NCBI GenBank assembly: GCA_020247395.1
Contig: JADCJC010000029.1
Coordinates: 1 to 64,000 of the forward strand
Source of the DNA: Rhodocyclaceae bacterium
GTDB lineage: Bacteria > Pseudomonadota > Gammaproteobacteria > Burkholderiales > Usitatibacteraceae
DNA: 64,000 bases
Reading direction: 5' to 3'
A program made the position numbers and the translations under genes. This document shows, piece by piece, positions 8,053 through 17,294 of the stretch. Numbering within the stretch: position 1 is the first letter of the stretch; each line of letters starts with the position of its first letter. Under the pieces are notes generated by a model, which saw nothing but the letters and a program-made list of their open reading frames with translations, did not search any database and had not been told where the DNA came from.

Positions 8053-10268
8053 ATTCGAATGCACCGATACAAGACAGCGAAGCCGCCACTCAAGCCCTGA
8101 AAAATGCATTAGCCGCCCATCAAGGTGGGCAGCTAGCAGACGCTGAGCAACGTTATCGCAACATACTCCAGCAGACGCCGACAGCCACAGATGCGCTCCA
8201 CTACCTGGGAATGGTGCTGCACCAGCAACAAAAAACCAGCGACGAAGCTCTGCTGTTCTTGGGGCAGGCGCTGACACACAAGCCAACAAACGCAACCTAT
8301 TTAGCGAATACGGGAAGCGTTCTCATTGAGCGCGGCAAAACTGACCGCGCGGTGGAGCTACTGCAACGAGCCATAGACGTACAGCCGCAGAATGTGGAAG
8401 CCCTTCTAACTCTAGGAAGCGCCTATCTGCAGCTAGACCAGCCAGTGACCGCAATTGCCCCATTTGTTAAAGCGCTGTCGCTCCGCCCTGGCGCGGCCGA
8501 CATATTAAACATATTGGGCCTAGCCCACCTCCGCGCTGGCAACAACGACCTAGCTATAGAAAGCCTTCGCCAAGCCGTAAACGCAGATCCAAATCACGCC
8601 TTAGCACATGCCAATCTTGGTTTTGCGCTCAGCCAAGCGGGGCAGCCGGATGATGCCGCCTACCACTTCAACCAGTCGCGAAAACTTGGGCCGACCGGCG
8701 AGTTGTATTACTACCTGGCTGTCGAAAAGTGGAAAGCAAACCTTGCCTCTGACGCGCTGACACTCTGCTTAGACGCGCTGGCCATTAAGCCAGGACTGTT
8801 GGAAGCACATTTATTGATAGCAGAACTATACTGGCTATCCGGCGAGATCGAGAAATCACGTACCCACTATGACCTGATTCTGAATCACGTATCCTCACCG
8901 GACGTCGCCTTGCGCGCAGCAACGCTAATTTCGCCCATACCCCGAGATGCAGCAACTCAGGCCGCAGCAAAAGAAGACATCGCCTTCAACATTGATTATC
9001 TGATTGACCATCTTCCCGTTGAACAATCATTGCGCAAAACGTATCCCGCCTTTGCAGCCCCGCACTTTTTCCTTGAGGATGGCGAGGATGGACGTTCGTT
9101 GGCGACAGCACTGTTCAAGTTCTATAAACACATCTTCCCGAAGTTACTGTATCGCGCACCGCATCTTACTTCGGCCAAGCAATTCCCCAAGCTAAGAGTC
9201 GGCATCTACGCGCCCGCAGATGCTCTCGGCAAGAGCGCGCTGCGCGCCGTCAAAAATGCACTACGATCACTCGAATCCACAACGCCCATTGAAGTCTGGT
9301 ATCTAACGTCCGGCAGCCGAATCAATATATCCTCGATCAGCGGTGATGAGCACACCGTACTACTCGACGACCGACTTGAGTACGCGCGGGAAGAAATTTC
9401 AGCCCTGCAGCTTGACGTGATCGGCTTTGTCGACATCGGCAACGAACCGCTAGGCTACTTTCTGTCATTCGCACGACTCGCAACGAAACAAGTATTGATA
9501 TCTGGCAGCCCGTTGGCGAGAGGCGTTGACAACTTTGACTACAGACTCGTGTTCGACATGATCGAACCCCTCGATACGACACCACAACGCCAACATGAAC
9601 TGATCCCTCTCAAGCACTTTTTTGAGCAAGCAGCACCTGCAATCGTCGCTTCGGGCAGGACGCGAGCTGATCTCAGTTTGCCCGAGACAGGTAACCTTTA
9701 TTTCTGCCCGGCAACGCTATCGGCCCTGCACCCCTCCTTTGATGACGCGATCAGTAAGTTACTTGCGCTTGATCCGAACGCATACATTCTCTTCTTTGAG
9801 GACGCTACGCAGCCTGCTTGGGCCAGACTTGTAAAGCAGCGACTAACCGCCAAAGGCATTCTTGATAGTCATCTGGCAAGAGTTTTGTTCCTTCCACAAC
9901 CAAACCAAGCGGATGTGTTGGCGATACACGCGCATTCTGCGGTTGTGCTGGATCCGTTCAAAGTGAGTTTGGGTGAATCCTTAGCGCTGGCGTTTGTTGC
10001 TGGCACGCCAGCAGTTACGCTTCCGAGTGGTCTTGCGGCAGGTAGAACCGGCCAATACTATTGTGAAATAGTCGGGATAAAAGACTGTATTGTCGATGAT
10101 GTGGAAACGTACGTAACGAAGGCAGTTCAAATTGCAAATGACGTGACAGTGCGCAACGACCTTGCTACAAAAATCGCTGCCAACTTGTCGATGCTATTTG
10201 ATCGGGCAGATTCCCGAGCAGAACTCGTTGACGCCTTTCGCCAGATCCTTGATATCAAGGACAACTGA
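8049..10268 (+). CDS. TPR protein with a degenerate GT41 (OGT/SPINDLY-like) C-terminal domain
   Basis: A 739-residue cytoplasmic protein. Residues about 10-290 are tandem tetratricopeptide repeats, with typical pieces such as ALHYLGMVLHQQ, NVEALLTLGSAYLQLDQ and ADILNILGLAHLRAGN. Residues about 375-735 follow the two-lobe GT41 order: LRVGIYAP, then LQLDVIGFVDIGNEPLG, FDYRLVFD, ARVLFLPQPNQADVLAIH and SAVVLDPF. Against the intact paralogue at 13182, the catalytic-histidine segment DFKDH is replaced by PADALGK. The conserved lysine in STYKLNP is lost (LSALHPS), and the nucleotide-binding PYNGGTTT is replaced by KVSLGESL. It is therefore probably inactive or has a changed substrate. Coupled by ATGA overlap to the gene upstream. 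Confidence 0.7.
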   Translation: MNSNAPIQDSEAATQALKNALAAHQGGQLADAEQRYRNILQQTPTATDALHYLGMVLHQQQKTSDEALLFLGQALTHKPTNATYLANTGSVLIERGKTDRAVELLQRAIDVQPQNVEALLTLGSAYLQLDQPVTAIAPFVKALSLRPGAADILNILGLAHLRAGNNDLAIESLRQAVNADPNHALAHANLGFALSQAGQPDDAAYHFNQSRKLGPTGELYYYLAVEKWKANLASDALTLCLDALAIKPGLLEAHLLIAELYWLSGEIEKSRTHYDLILNHVSSPDVALRAATLISPIPRDAATQAAAKEDIAFNIDYLIDHLPVEQSLRKTYPAFAAPHFFLEDGEDGRSLATALFKFYKHIFPKLLYRAPHLTSAKQFPKLRVGIYAPADALGKSALRAVKNALRSLESTTPIEVWYLTSGSRINISSISGDEHTVLLDDRLEYAREEISALQLDVIGFVDIGNEPLGYFLSFARLATKQVLISGSPLARGVDNFDYRLVFDMIEPLDTTPQRQHELIPLKHFFEQAAPAIVASGRTRADLSLPETGNLYFCPATLSALHPSFDDAISKLLALDPNAYILFFEDATQPAWARLVKQRLTAKGILDSHLARVLFLPQPNQADVLAIHAHSAVVLDPFKVSLGESLALAFVAGTPAVTLPSGLAAGRTGQYYCEIVGIKDCIVDDVETYVTKAVQIANDVTVRNDLATKIAANLSMLFDRADSRAELVDAFRQILDIKDN

Positions 10269-10309
10269 AGGCGATCCTGGCAACGAGAGGAATTTCCATC
10301 GCAAATGGT

Positions 10310-12433
10310 TCACCGCCCGACTGGGGCAAAGCCAAGGGGGGCAGTTCCCGCATTGTCGATTACGAACGGTTGCGCACTGCCAGGCTGCATCAGCCATACT
10401 GCTAATGATCGATCTGGCTTGATCCAGATAATGTCTTGAATTCCATCACCGTTTAGATCCAGCGAGGCGAAATACTGCCAAGCGGGATTTGTTGTCAACA
10501 ACGTTCGAGTCGCACTTGGCACTACTTGGGGTGTAGGCGTACAGGAGGCGTTGGCATCGTCCGGGTTTGCCGTCGACACGGGCACGGTGAGTGCTGTACC
10601 GTCCAGCGAGATAATCTGCGACTCGCCGGTGGTGGCGTTACGAATCAATACTTCGCCCAACCGGCTTCCAGTAAAGTCACCAACTCTCAGCGCCGAGTAG
10701 CCCACCGGGACGGTGCCAGCGCCAAAGTTCGCGCATGTCCGTCCGCTGGTCGCGACCAATACTCTTAACTGCCGTTCGGGACTGAGATAAATTAAATCTG
10801 CAGCTCTATCCCTATTGATATCCACAGCGCCAATCAATTGCCAACTGAGGGGAGCCCCGCCCCGCTTCCTAACTGTAACGCCCCGATCTCCGTCTGTAAA
10901 CCACACATAAGAAACGCCGGTGTCGTTGGCGTTTGGCGTTTGGCCGGTAAAACGCCACACAAGATCGCCAAATCCATCGCCGTCGAGATCGCCTACGGCC
11001 TCAAGGCGCCACGTAAACTTTACCGAGCGTAGTGAACGGCCCGATTCGGCGTTACCATCTTTCCAAACCCGAACGTCGCCTGAATCACCTTGCTTTAAGT
11101 TTTGAAAAATCAGATCAGGGACAAGATTGCCATCCAAATCAGCAAAAGCCAGCGGCTGGAAGTCTTGACCTGGGTCGGTAACCGGCAAGAAGCTGAATTT
11201 TCCAGCTGCAAAGTTTCCGACTACTGACTGCCCAGTTGCGGAACTCAAGAGCAGCGCAGTGGCACCTTCGTAGATAACTTGCTCCATGCTGGCTGATATC
11301 GAAGTAGAAGCTGAATCTGGAGTAAACGTCGCCGAGTATACGTGGCTACCAAGCGAGCGGTTGACAGACGGAACTTCGCAAACTGCAAACGCCCCCGCCG
11401 TGTTTGCCACAACGGGGACGGCCAAACATATATTGCGATTTGCGAGCGGCGCGTTAGGCTCGAAAAAAGAGACCTTACCAGCAAGATTTTCACCGACTAT
11501 TGCAAGCGTGATTGAGAGACGGTCGCCTAGCGTAGAGGGGTTACGGCTGCTTCGCAGTGACGACGAGGCGGTGCCCCCAGCAAGCACCTGCTGCCCTCCC
11601 AGCAATGTGCCGGTACTCGACGCAAAAGTACCACCTCCACCATACTCTGCGGTGACCGTCTGCAACCCAACGTTAGGGAAACTGGTGGTGCAAGTTGCCA
11701 CTCCTGCATTCAATGCTGCCGCACTGCAACCGGGTAGCACAACACCATCGGCCTTGAATACGACTGTACCGCTGGGTGAGGGCGCTGCGACAAAATCAAG
11801 AATGTTGGCAAGAGGTGCCTGATAAATCAAAGCCGAGTTTGGTGGAGTAACGCAGCATCCAGAGGTCAGCGTTTCGTGAACAGAAAAAGAGACTGTTCGT
11901 GGACTAGGAGAAGTACCAGGTTGAACCGCAACCAAATCTACAAGAGGCGGGGCAAATTTGACAATATCCGTGGTCTTAAGGCCGGCCCCCGCTGGGGCAA
12001 TTTGAAACACAACGTAGGAAGCGCCGGGCTGCCCCCCCAAGAGCACGGAAACGCTTGCCAACCCACCGGCGTTTCCCGGCACAGTCAACTGACTTGAAGT
12101 GACCGTACTTGCAAATTGTGCACCGTTGAGGGCAACTCTGATGAACCTAGAGGACCCAGCTGGCGAACCTACGCTTAACGCAAACTGAAAATCTGTCGAA
12201 ACGCGAACGGGACTAACTATTGCGGTCAGCGTCACGGACTCAAATGCTCTCGAAGGATTTTTGTCCGATGAGACAGAGGTTGAAGTTGTCTGTTGTGCAA
12301 ACGCATCTATCGCCGTAACCATGCAGATACAGACATAAATGGCCACGGCAAAACTGATTAACGCACTTCGCACCGCCGCGCGCGAACTAAACACATCAAC
12401 AGCAGTTAGAGGACGGGGGTTTTTAAGTTTCAT
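10310..12433 (-). CDS. Secreted multidomain protein: Ig-like domains plus FG-GAP/VCBS repeats
   Basis: The start at 12433 (MKLKNPRPLT) is chosen because it follows a TTGGAG site and opens a signal peptide ending near DAFAQQ; longer reading upstream lacks this. The product is 707 residues. After the signal come bacterial Ig-like segments (SSDKNPSRAFESVTLTA; SGTVVFKADGVVLPGC; SRNPSTLGDRLSI). Then come FG-GAP-type repeats with DxDGDG-like calcium loops (DLDGDGFGDLVW, DLNGDGIQDIIW), suggesting a beta-propeller. A roughly 120-residue module resembling the protein at 5500 seems to sit inside the first Ig-like domain. Probably a cell-surface or secreted adhesin-like protein. Divergent from gspG, convergent with the TPR gene. 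Confidence 0.75.
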   Translation of the reverse strand: MKLKNPRPLTAVDVFSSRAAVRSALISFAVAIYVCICMVTAIDAFAQQTTSTSVSSDKNPSRAFESVTLTAIVSPVRVSTDFQFALSVGSPAGSSRFIRVALNGAQFASTVTSSQLTVPGNAGGLASVSVLLGGQPGASYVVFQIAPAGAGLKTTDIVKFAPPLVDLVAVQPGTSPSPRTVSFSVHETLTSGCCVTPPNSALIYQAPLANILDFVAAPSPSGTVVFKADGVVLPGCSAAALNAGVATCTTSFPNVGLQTVTAEYGGGGTFASSTGTLLGGQQVLAGGTASSSLRSSRNPSTLGDRLSITLAIVGENLAGKVSFFEPNAPLANRNICLAVPVVANTAGAFAVCEVPSVNRSLGSHVYSATFTPDSASTSISASMEQVIYEGATALLLSSATGQSVVGNFAAGKFSFLPVTDPGQDFQPLAFADLDGNLVPDLIFQNLKQGDSGDVRVWKDGNAESGRSLRSVKFTWRLEAVGDLDGDGFGDLVWRFTGQTPNANDTGVSYVWFTDGDRGVTVRKRGGAPLSWQLIGAVDINRDRAADLIYLSPERQLRVLVATSGRTCANFGAGTVPVGYSALRVGDFTGSRLGEVLIRNATTGESQIISLDGTALTVPVSTANPDDANASCTPTPQVVPSATRTLLTTNPAWQYFASLDLNGDGIQDIIWIKPDRSLAVWLMQPGSAQPFVIDNAGTAPLGFAPVGR

Positions 12434-12625
12434 CAGCACTCCAACTTCAATTCGAATGAGCGACAAACTAGCCTCCAACGCAAGAACCCAGCCAAGATGC
12501 CATCTAATAACTTTAGCTCGCCTGGCTAGAGGCTTGAAGGCCCCCCGTCGCGACTTGCTAAATATACATCTGAATCCATGAATGAGATAATAGTCGTCAG
12601 TTCCATGCTCAACATTAAAAGCGAT

Positions 12626-13087
12626 ATGAACCATATTGAACCCCTGAACCCCCCCCCGTCCCGTCGCCTTTATGACGGGTTTACGCTGATGGAAATGTTG
12701 GTTGTTCTCGCCATCATCGGGCTGATCGTTGGCATGGTTGGGCCTCGTATTTTGGGAACTGTAGACCGTGAAGCACCCAAAATCGCGGCAACTCAGGCAA
12801 AGTTACTCCGTGGGGCAGTCGAAAACTTCCGCTTGGATGTCGGTAGGTATCCGACTTCACAGGAGGGCTTGGGCGTGTTGATCACCAAGCCAAGCGACCC
12901 TAACATCGCGGTTCGATGGCGCGGCCCATACACTGATGGAGACATCCCGCTGGACCCTTGGAAGAACGCTTATCAGTACAGCACTCCCGGGGCGAATAAC
13001 CAACCGTTTGCGCTTTATTCGTTGGGTGCCGACGGAAAAAGGGGGGGTGAAGGTGATGCTTCGGACATTGGCATCCTACCCCCATGA
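12626..13087 (+). CDS. gspG: Type II secretion major pseudopilin GspG
   Basis: GspG polymerises into the T2SS pseudopilus. The prepilin signature DG|FTLMEMLVVLAIIGLIVGM is present, with cleavage expected after Gly and the conserved Glu at +5. The body has the GspG features RGAVENFRLDVGRYPTSQEGL, WRGPYT, PLDPWKNAYQY and the C-terminal LGADGKRGGEGDASDI (calcium site). The chosen start gives an 18-residue leader; upstream ATGs at 12605 and 12578 are possible, and none has a clear ribosome-binding site. It stands alone, without gspH-K, and 8 kb from gspEF. Confidence 0.92.
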   Translation: MNHIEPLNPPPSRRLYDGFTLMEMLVVLAIIGLIVGMVGPRILGTVDREAPKIAATQAKLLRGAVENFRLDVGRYPTSQEGLGVLITKPSDPNIAVRWRGPYTDGDIPLDPWKNAYQYSTPGANNQPFALYSLGADGKRGGEGDASDIGILPP

Positions 13088-13181
13088 TGGAGATTGATGC
13101 CGTCACGCTATAGCATATTTTGGTAGGACAAGGCTCTGTTCGCCAAAGTGCCTATACCGCTCCAACCTTAGCGACTTTACG

Positions 13182-15365
13182 ATGCATATTCCAGCCCCAA
13201 TAACACGAAGCCCACTCACCGCACAAGAATTTGCTGCGCAGGAACTGCACTACCGCAGCACGCTATCCGCGAATCCAAATCATGCCGAAACGTATTATCG
13301 ATTCGGCATGATGAAACACTACGCAGGGTTCAGCGTGGACGCTGTGCCACTGTTACAAAAGGCGATCTCGTTAGCGCCCAATCAAGCGAACTATGACAAT
13401 GATTTGGGTATTGTTTTCGCTTCGCTCGGGAACATGGCAGCCGCAACTCAACATTTCAAGGATGCCTGCGTAAAGAAGCCAAACTATGCCGAAGCCCACC
13501 GCAACCTTGGTGAAGCACATATTCGTCAAGGTGATCCTGTTGCAGCCATAGCCCCACTGCAACAGGCCGTTGCGATCCACCCCTCCTTTGCGGCGGCACA
13601 CAACAGCCTCGGATGCGCTTTTTTGCAAGTTGGAAAACAAGCCACGGCGCGTGACGCATTCAAAAAATCGTTGCTCTACGACGCGAATAACGCTGACGCC
13701 AAGATGAACCTCATCACATCATTGATGGGCCTCAGGCAGTACCAAGAAGTTGTTGAGCACAGCATCCCGTTCCTTCGTCAGCGCAGTAGCGTCCAAGTCG
13801 CAATACAGCTTGCGACGGCACTTTCGGCGCTCGGTCGGTATACCGATTCACTTTCAGTATACAAAGAACTCTACTCAGTTTGCCCCGAGAGTCCGGCGGT
13901 GTTGGCCGGGCTGCAAGTTGTGTACGGGCTACTAAAAAGATACGGTGAGGCAATCCAGCTGGTACGCCTTGCCCTCCAAAACACCCCCGGCAGCGTGACG
14001 CAAATGATGGAAATTATGTTCGCCCAGCACCTTCACTTCGCGGGCGAACGAGAAGAATCGCGGATTCTAATACAGCGTTTACTCACCCAGCCTTTAGCGA
14101 CTACAAGCAAAAGATTTCTAGGTGACTTTACGAACTTTGCGCTTCTGTCAGATCCGAGCGTACCGCCGACTGAAGTATTCAAGAGCTTGGCGGCGGCTGG
14201 CGCGAGACTAGAGGAGCAGGCTGGAAGACACCCGCAACATACAAACTTGCCAGTCGCCAGCAGGCGCCTGAGGATAGGGTACGTTTCTGGAGACTTCAAA
14301 GACCACCCGGTCGCCCGCTTTTTTTTACCGTTGCTGAAGCAACACGACAAATCGCAGTTTGAAATTTTTGCATACTACTCGAGCGACGTTAACGATTCAG
14401 TTACCGCTGAAATAGGCGCTTTCTGCGACCATTGGCGCGAGTGCACTGAAACATCGGTCTCCGCAATTGAGTTAGCCAGCCTAATTCGGTCAGATGCAAT
14501 TGATATTCTTATAGATCTCTCTGGAATTAGTGCAAATAATCGTCTGGATGCATTTGCCCACAAGCCTGCCCCCGTTCAAATGACGTGGATAGGAATGGCA
14601 TCGTCCACCGGGCTGAGGACGATAGACTATCGAATTTGTGATGAGCACACTGATCCTCCTGGAATGACGGAACAGTTTCATACGGAAGAGTTGATTCGGC
14701 TGCCAGGGCAGGCAGCACCGCTGATACTCTCCGAGGAATACCCTGATGTTTCTCCTCTGCCTTCAACACAGTCTTCGATATTCACTTTCGGGTCGCTCAA
14801 TAGTACCTACAAGTTGAACCCAAGTGTGGCGCAGACTTGGTCCAGAATACTCATGGCCGTCCCCGAAAGCAGACTGCTGGTTTGCGGTATCGATTCGCAG
14901 GAAACACAGTTGAAGGTGCAAGCCCTGTTTGCCAAATTTCTTCCGGATCTATCGAAGCTATCTTTTCAAAAGAGCTGTCCCCGGCATGAATTTTTTGGAC
15001 TTTTTTCTCAAGTTGACATCTCGCTAGACCCGTTTCCATACAACGGCGGAACGACGACAATGCACTCACTCATGATGGGAGTGCCGGTCATAACCGTGGC
15101 TGGGAACTCCAGCGTTTCTCGCAGCGGTGTTGTGCTTCTCAATACTGCGGGACTTCCCCAATTGGTGGCTAACTCGCTAGACGAATATGTCGACATTGCA
15201 GTAGATCTGGCAAAAAACCGAAGTCTCCTTAGCGACTTGAGGAATTCGCTGAGGGCTCGGATTGCCACCAATCCACAAAATGACCCTGCTTTCATCACTA
15301 GGAATCTAGAGGCAGCTTACCGGAAGTGCTGGACTCGCTGGTGTGCGGAGCAAACCGAACGTTAG
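13182..15365 (+). CDS. TPR-GT41 glycosyltransferase (SPINDLY/O-GlcNAc-transferase type)
   Basis: Predicted to transfer a nucleotide-activated sugar to Ser/Thr of proteins in the cytoplasm. Residues about 15-330 are TPRs (NYAEAHRNLGEAHIRQGD, FAAAHNSLGCAFLQVGK). The GT41 domain follows: LRIGYVSGDFKDHPVARFF with the catalytic histidine, IDILIDLSGISANNRLDAF, APVQMTWIGMASSTGL, DYRICDEHTDPPG, FGSLNSTYKLNPSV with the conserved lysine, and DPFPYNGGTTTMHSLMMGVP for nucleotide binding. All key motifs are intact at 727 residues. Family members include flagellin glycosyltransferases such as Caulobacter FlmG, so a surface-protein target is plausible; the sugar is unknown. It lies 94 bases after gspG on the same strand. 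Confidence 0.88.
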   Translation: MHIPAPITRSPLTAQEFAAQELHYRSTLSANPNHAETYYRFGMMKHYAGFSVDAVPLLQKAISLAPNQANYDNDLGIVFASLGNMAAATQHFKDACVKKPNYAEAHRNLGEAHIRQGDPVAAIAPLQQAVAIHPSFAAAHNSLGCAFLQVGKQATARDAFKKSLLYDANNADAKMNLITSLMGLRQYQEVVEHSIPFLRQRSSVQVAIQLATALSALGRYTDSLSVYKELYSVCPESPAVLAGLQVVYGLLKRYGEAIQLVRLALQNTPGSVTQMMEIMFAQHLHFAGEREESRILIQRLLTQPLATTSKRFLGDFTNFALLSDPSVPPTEVFKSLAAAGARLEEQAGRHPQHTNLPVASRRLRIGYVSGDFKDHPVARFFLPLLKQHDKSQFEIFAYYSSDVNDSVTAEIGAFCDHWRECTETSVSAIELASLIRSDAIDILIDLSGISANNRLDAFAHKPAPVQMTWIGMASSTGLRTIDYRICDEHTDPPGMTEQFHTEELIRLPGQAAPLILSEEYPDVSPLPSTQSSIFTFGSLNSTYKLNPSVAQTWSRILMAVPESRLLVCGIDSQETQLKVQALFAKFLPDLSKLSFQKSCPRHEFFGLFSQVDISLDPFPYNGGTTTMHSLMMGVPVITVAGNSSVSRSGVVLLNTAGLPQLVANSLDEYVDIAVDLAKNRSLLSDLRNSLRARIATNPQNDPAFITRNLEAAYRKCWTRWCAEQTER

Positions 15366-15480
15366 AGTTGGCGGTTATCCCCACTTGTGGTCAGGCTGTT
15401 GCACAGCCCAGCGAACAGAAGCACCTGAGGCGGATTCAACGAAGCTGCTAGGCATCTAGCAGAAAGTCGCCAAAGCCGGG

Positions 15481-16743
15481 TCATGTTGCTGCAAGTCGCA
15501 CCACCTTCACCTTCCGATCCTCGGTCTGCAATATCTCAATCGGATACTCGCCGACCTTGACTGCTGTGCCCGGCTCGGGAATATCTTCCAACTGCTCGAT
15601 GAGCAAACCGTTCATTGTTTTCGGCCCATCAAGCGGAAAGTTGTAACCCAGCTTGCGATTCAAGACACGCAGCGGACAGGACCCTTCAACAATAACACTG
15701 CCGTCGTCTTGCCGCCGAAACATGCCGGCATTCATCGGCGATTGGCTGGTAAATTCACCGACGATTTCTTCTAGGATGTCTTGCAGCGTCACCAGCCCTT
15801 GGATTTCGCCGTACTCGTCCACCACCAAGGCCATACGGCGCTGCTGCTCCTGAAAGTGTGTCAGTTGTTGCAACAAGGGCGTGCCTTCGGGAATGTAGTA
15901 GGGGTCACGCATGATTTCGCGCAGCGTTTCCTTTGCGAGCGGTTCTTTCTCCGAGGCATTCAGCACTTTGCGTACGTGAACAATACCAATCACATTGGAC
16001 AGATCGCCTTCATAAACGATCAACCGGGTGTGATGTGACGTGGACAGGGCGTTGCGGATGGTTTCAATCTTATCGTCGATATCCACACCTTCGATCAACG
16101 CTCTAGGCGTCATGGTATCGTCGACCGTCATGTTTTCAAGATCGAACAGATTCAACATGATATTGTGGTGTTTCTGCGGGATAAAGTGCCCGCCCTCCAA
16201 GACGAGGGTTCTCATCTCTTCCATCGAAAGTGAAGCGGCTCCTTCCGCCACCGGCTTGATGCCGAACACGCGCAAGATTGCACGCACCAGCGCGTTGATG
16301 AACCACATGATGGGTGATGTGATGCGCACCATGGGGGAAAGCACATAACTGGCAATCAGCGCGAGGCGCTCGGAAAAACGTGCGCCAAATACTTTGGGCA
16401 AGATTTCCGCAAAGATCAGAATGGAGAGTGACGCGGCACCAGTTGCAATGCCGAGGACATATTCGCCATCACCGAAGAGCCGACGACAAATCTCCGCAAC
16501 CAGTATCGTCGTGGCCGCATTCAGAACGGTATTACCGGCCAGAATAAACGATAGCAACTCCTCGGTCTTGTCGAGAAGCCCTTGCGCGAGCCTAGCACCA
16601 CGCGACCCCTGCTTGACCAAATGGCGCAACCGGTAGCGGTTGAGCGCCATCATGCAGGTCTCAGACAGCGAGAAGAAGCCTGAGCCTATCAGCAGTCCTG
16701 CGAGCGCTAGGAACAACCAACTCAGGGCAATATCGTCTGTCAT
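15481..16743 (-). CDS. CNNM/CorB-CorC family membrane protein with CBS domains
   Basis: A 420-residue membrane protein. The N-terminal DUF21/CNNM region has four hydrophobic segments (LFLALAGLLIGSGFFSLSE, LLSFILAGNTVLNAATTILV and others). Then come paired CBS domains (MTPRALIEGVDID..., RMALVVDEYGEIQGLVTLQD) and a C-terminal CorC/HlyC domain. The family is linked to magnesium efflux and homeostasis. The start at 16743 (MTDDIALSW) follows AGGA; an upstream in-frame extension is only translated repeat DNA. In E. coli the equivalent gene (corB/yfjD) neighbours ypjD and ffh, as here, apart from higBA. Confidence 0.88.
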   Translation of the reverse strand: MTDDIALSWLFLALAGLLIGSGFFSLSETCMMALNRYRLRHLVKQGSRGARLAQGLLDKTEELLSFILAGNTVLNAATTILVAEICRRLFGDGEYVLGIATGAASLSILIFAEILPKVFGARFSERLALIASYVLSPMVRITSPIMWFINALVRAILRVFGIKPVAEGAASLSMEEMRTLVLEGGHFIPQKHHNIMLNLFDLENMTVDDTMTPRALIEGVDIDDKIETIRNALSTSHHTRLIVYEGDLSNVIGIVHVRKVLNASEKEPLAKETLREIMRDPYYIPEGTPLLQQLTHFQEQQRRMALVVDEYGEIQGLVTLQDILEEIVGEFTSQSPMNAGMFRRQDDGSVIVEGSCPLRVLNRKLGYNFPLDGPKTMNGLLIEQLEDIPEPGTAVKVGEYPIEILQTEDRKVKVVRLAAT

Positions 16744-16776
16744 GGCCGCATTTTCCTGATTACTTCCCAGATTTCC

Positions 16777-16879
16777 GTCATTCCTGCGCAGGCGGGAATC
16801 CAAGAGCGCGATACCCGGACAAACACAATCGGGGATGCAAATTCCCGGCACATTGGATTCCCGCCTGCGCGGGAATGAC
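16777..16879. repeat. Long inverted-repeat element (intergenic palindromic repeat)
   Basis: Two arms of about 26 bases, GTCATTCCTGCGCAGGCGGG at the left and its near-exact inverse ending CGCGGGAATGAC at the right, separated by about 50 bases. The arms share the CCCGCCTGCGCGGG core with the repeats near 55.6 kb. It sits directly upstream of the corB-like gene and reads in frame into it, producing a false N-terminal extension. Confidence 0.8.
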
Positions 16880-16986
16880 AATGTTTAGGTATGAAGATAT
16901 ACATTAGAGTCTAAGAAAGTGCAGGGCGCTGCATCGGCTCGGCACGGGCTTAATGCGAAAACAGTCTTGACACATTCGCGTCTGCT

Positions 16987-17286
16987 TTAAGCAGCATAGG
17001 CGTGAATGCGGCGCTCGATCTCCTGCCAACCGCTGCGTTGCGCAACGCGCAAATCGTAGTCGGACTGAAGTCCGAGCCAGATTTCAGGCGAAACCTTAAA
17101 ATACTTTCCCAGTCGCAACGCCGTATCGGCGGTGATGCTTCGCTTTGCATTAACGATGGCACTCACACGGTTTGGCGGAACATCAATCGCGCGCGCCAAC
17201 GAATTGATGCTGATTCCCAAGGGTCGCATGAAATCTTCAAGCAGGATTTCGCCGGGCGGGATGGGGTCAAGGCGTTTTTTTGCCAT
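16987..17286 (-). CDS. higA: HigA-type antitoxin, XRE helix-turn-helix
   Basis: A 99-residue DNA-binding antitoxin that neutralises HigB and represses the pair. It has the HigA signature PIPPGEILLEDFMRPLGIS, an HTH (SINSLARAIDVPPNRVSAIV) and TADTALRLGKYF...WLGLQSDYDL. It follows the toxin gene by 8 bases; toxin-first order is typical of higBA. Confidence 0.92.
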   Translation of the reverse strand: MAKKRLDPIPPGEILLEDFMRPLGISINSLARAIDVPPNRVSAIVNAKRSITADTALRLGKYFKVSPEIWLGLQSDYDLRVAQRSGWQEIERRIHAYAA

Positions 17287-17294
17287 GGTGTCTC

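Noticed and set aside
12434-12634. N-terminal extension of the Ig/FG-GAP protein
   Set aside because: The signal peptide and TTGGAG site place the start at 12433; the extension would bury the signal and overlap gspG.
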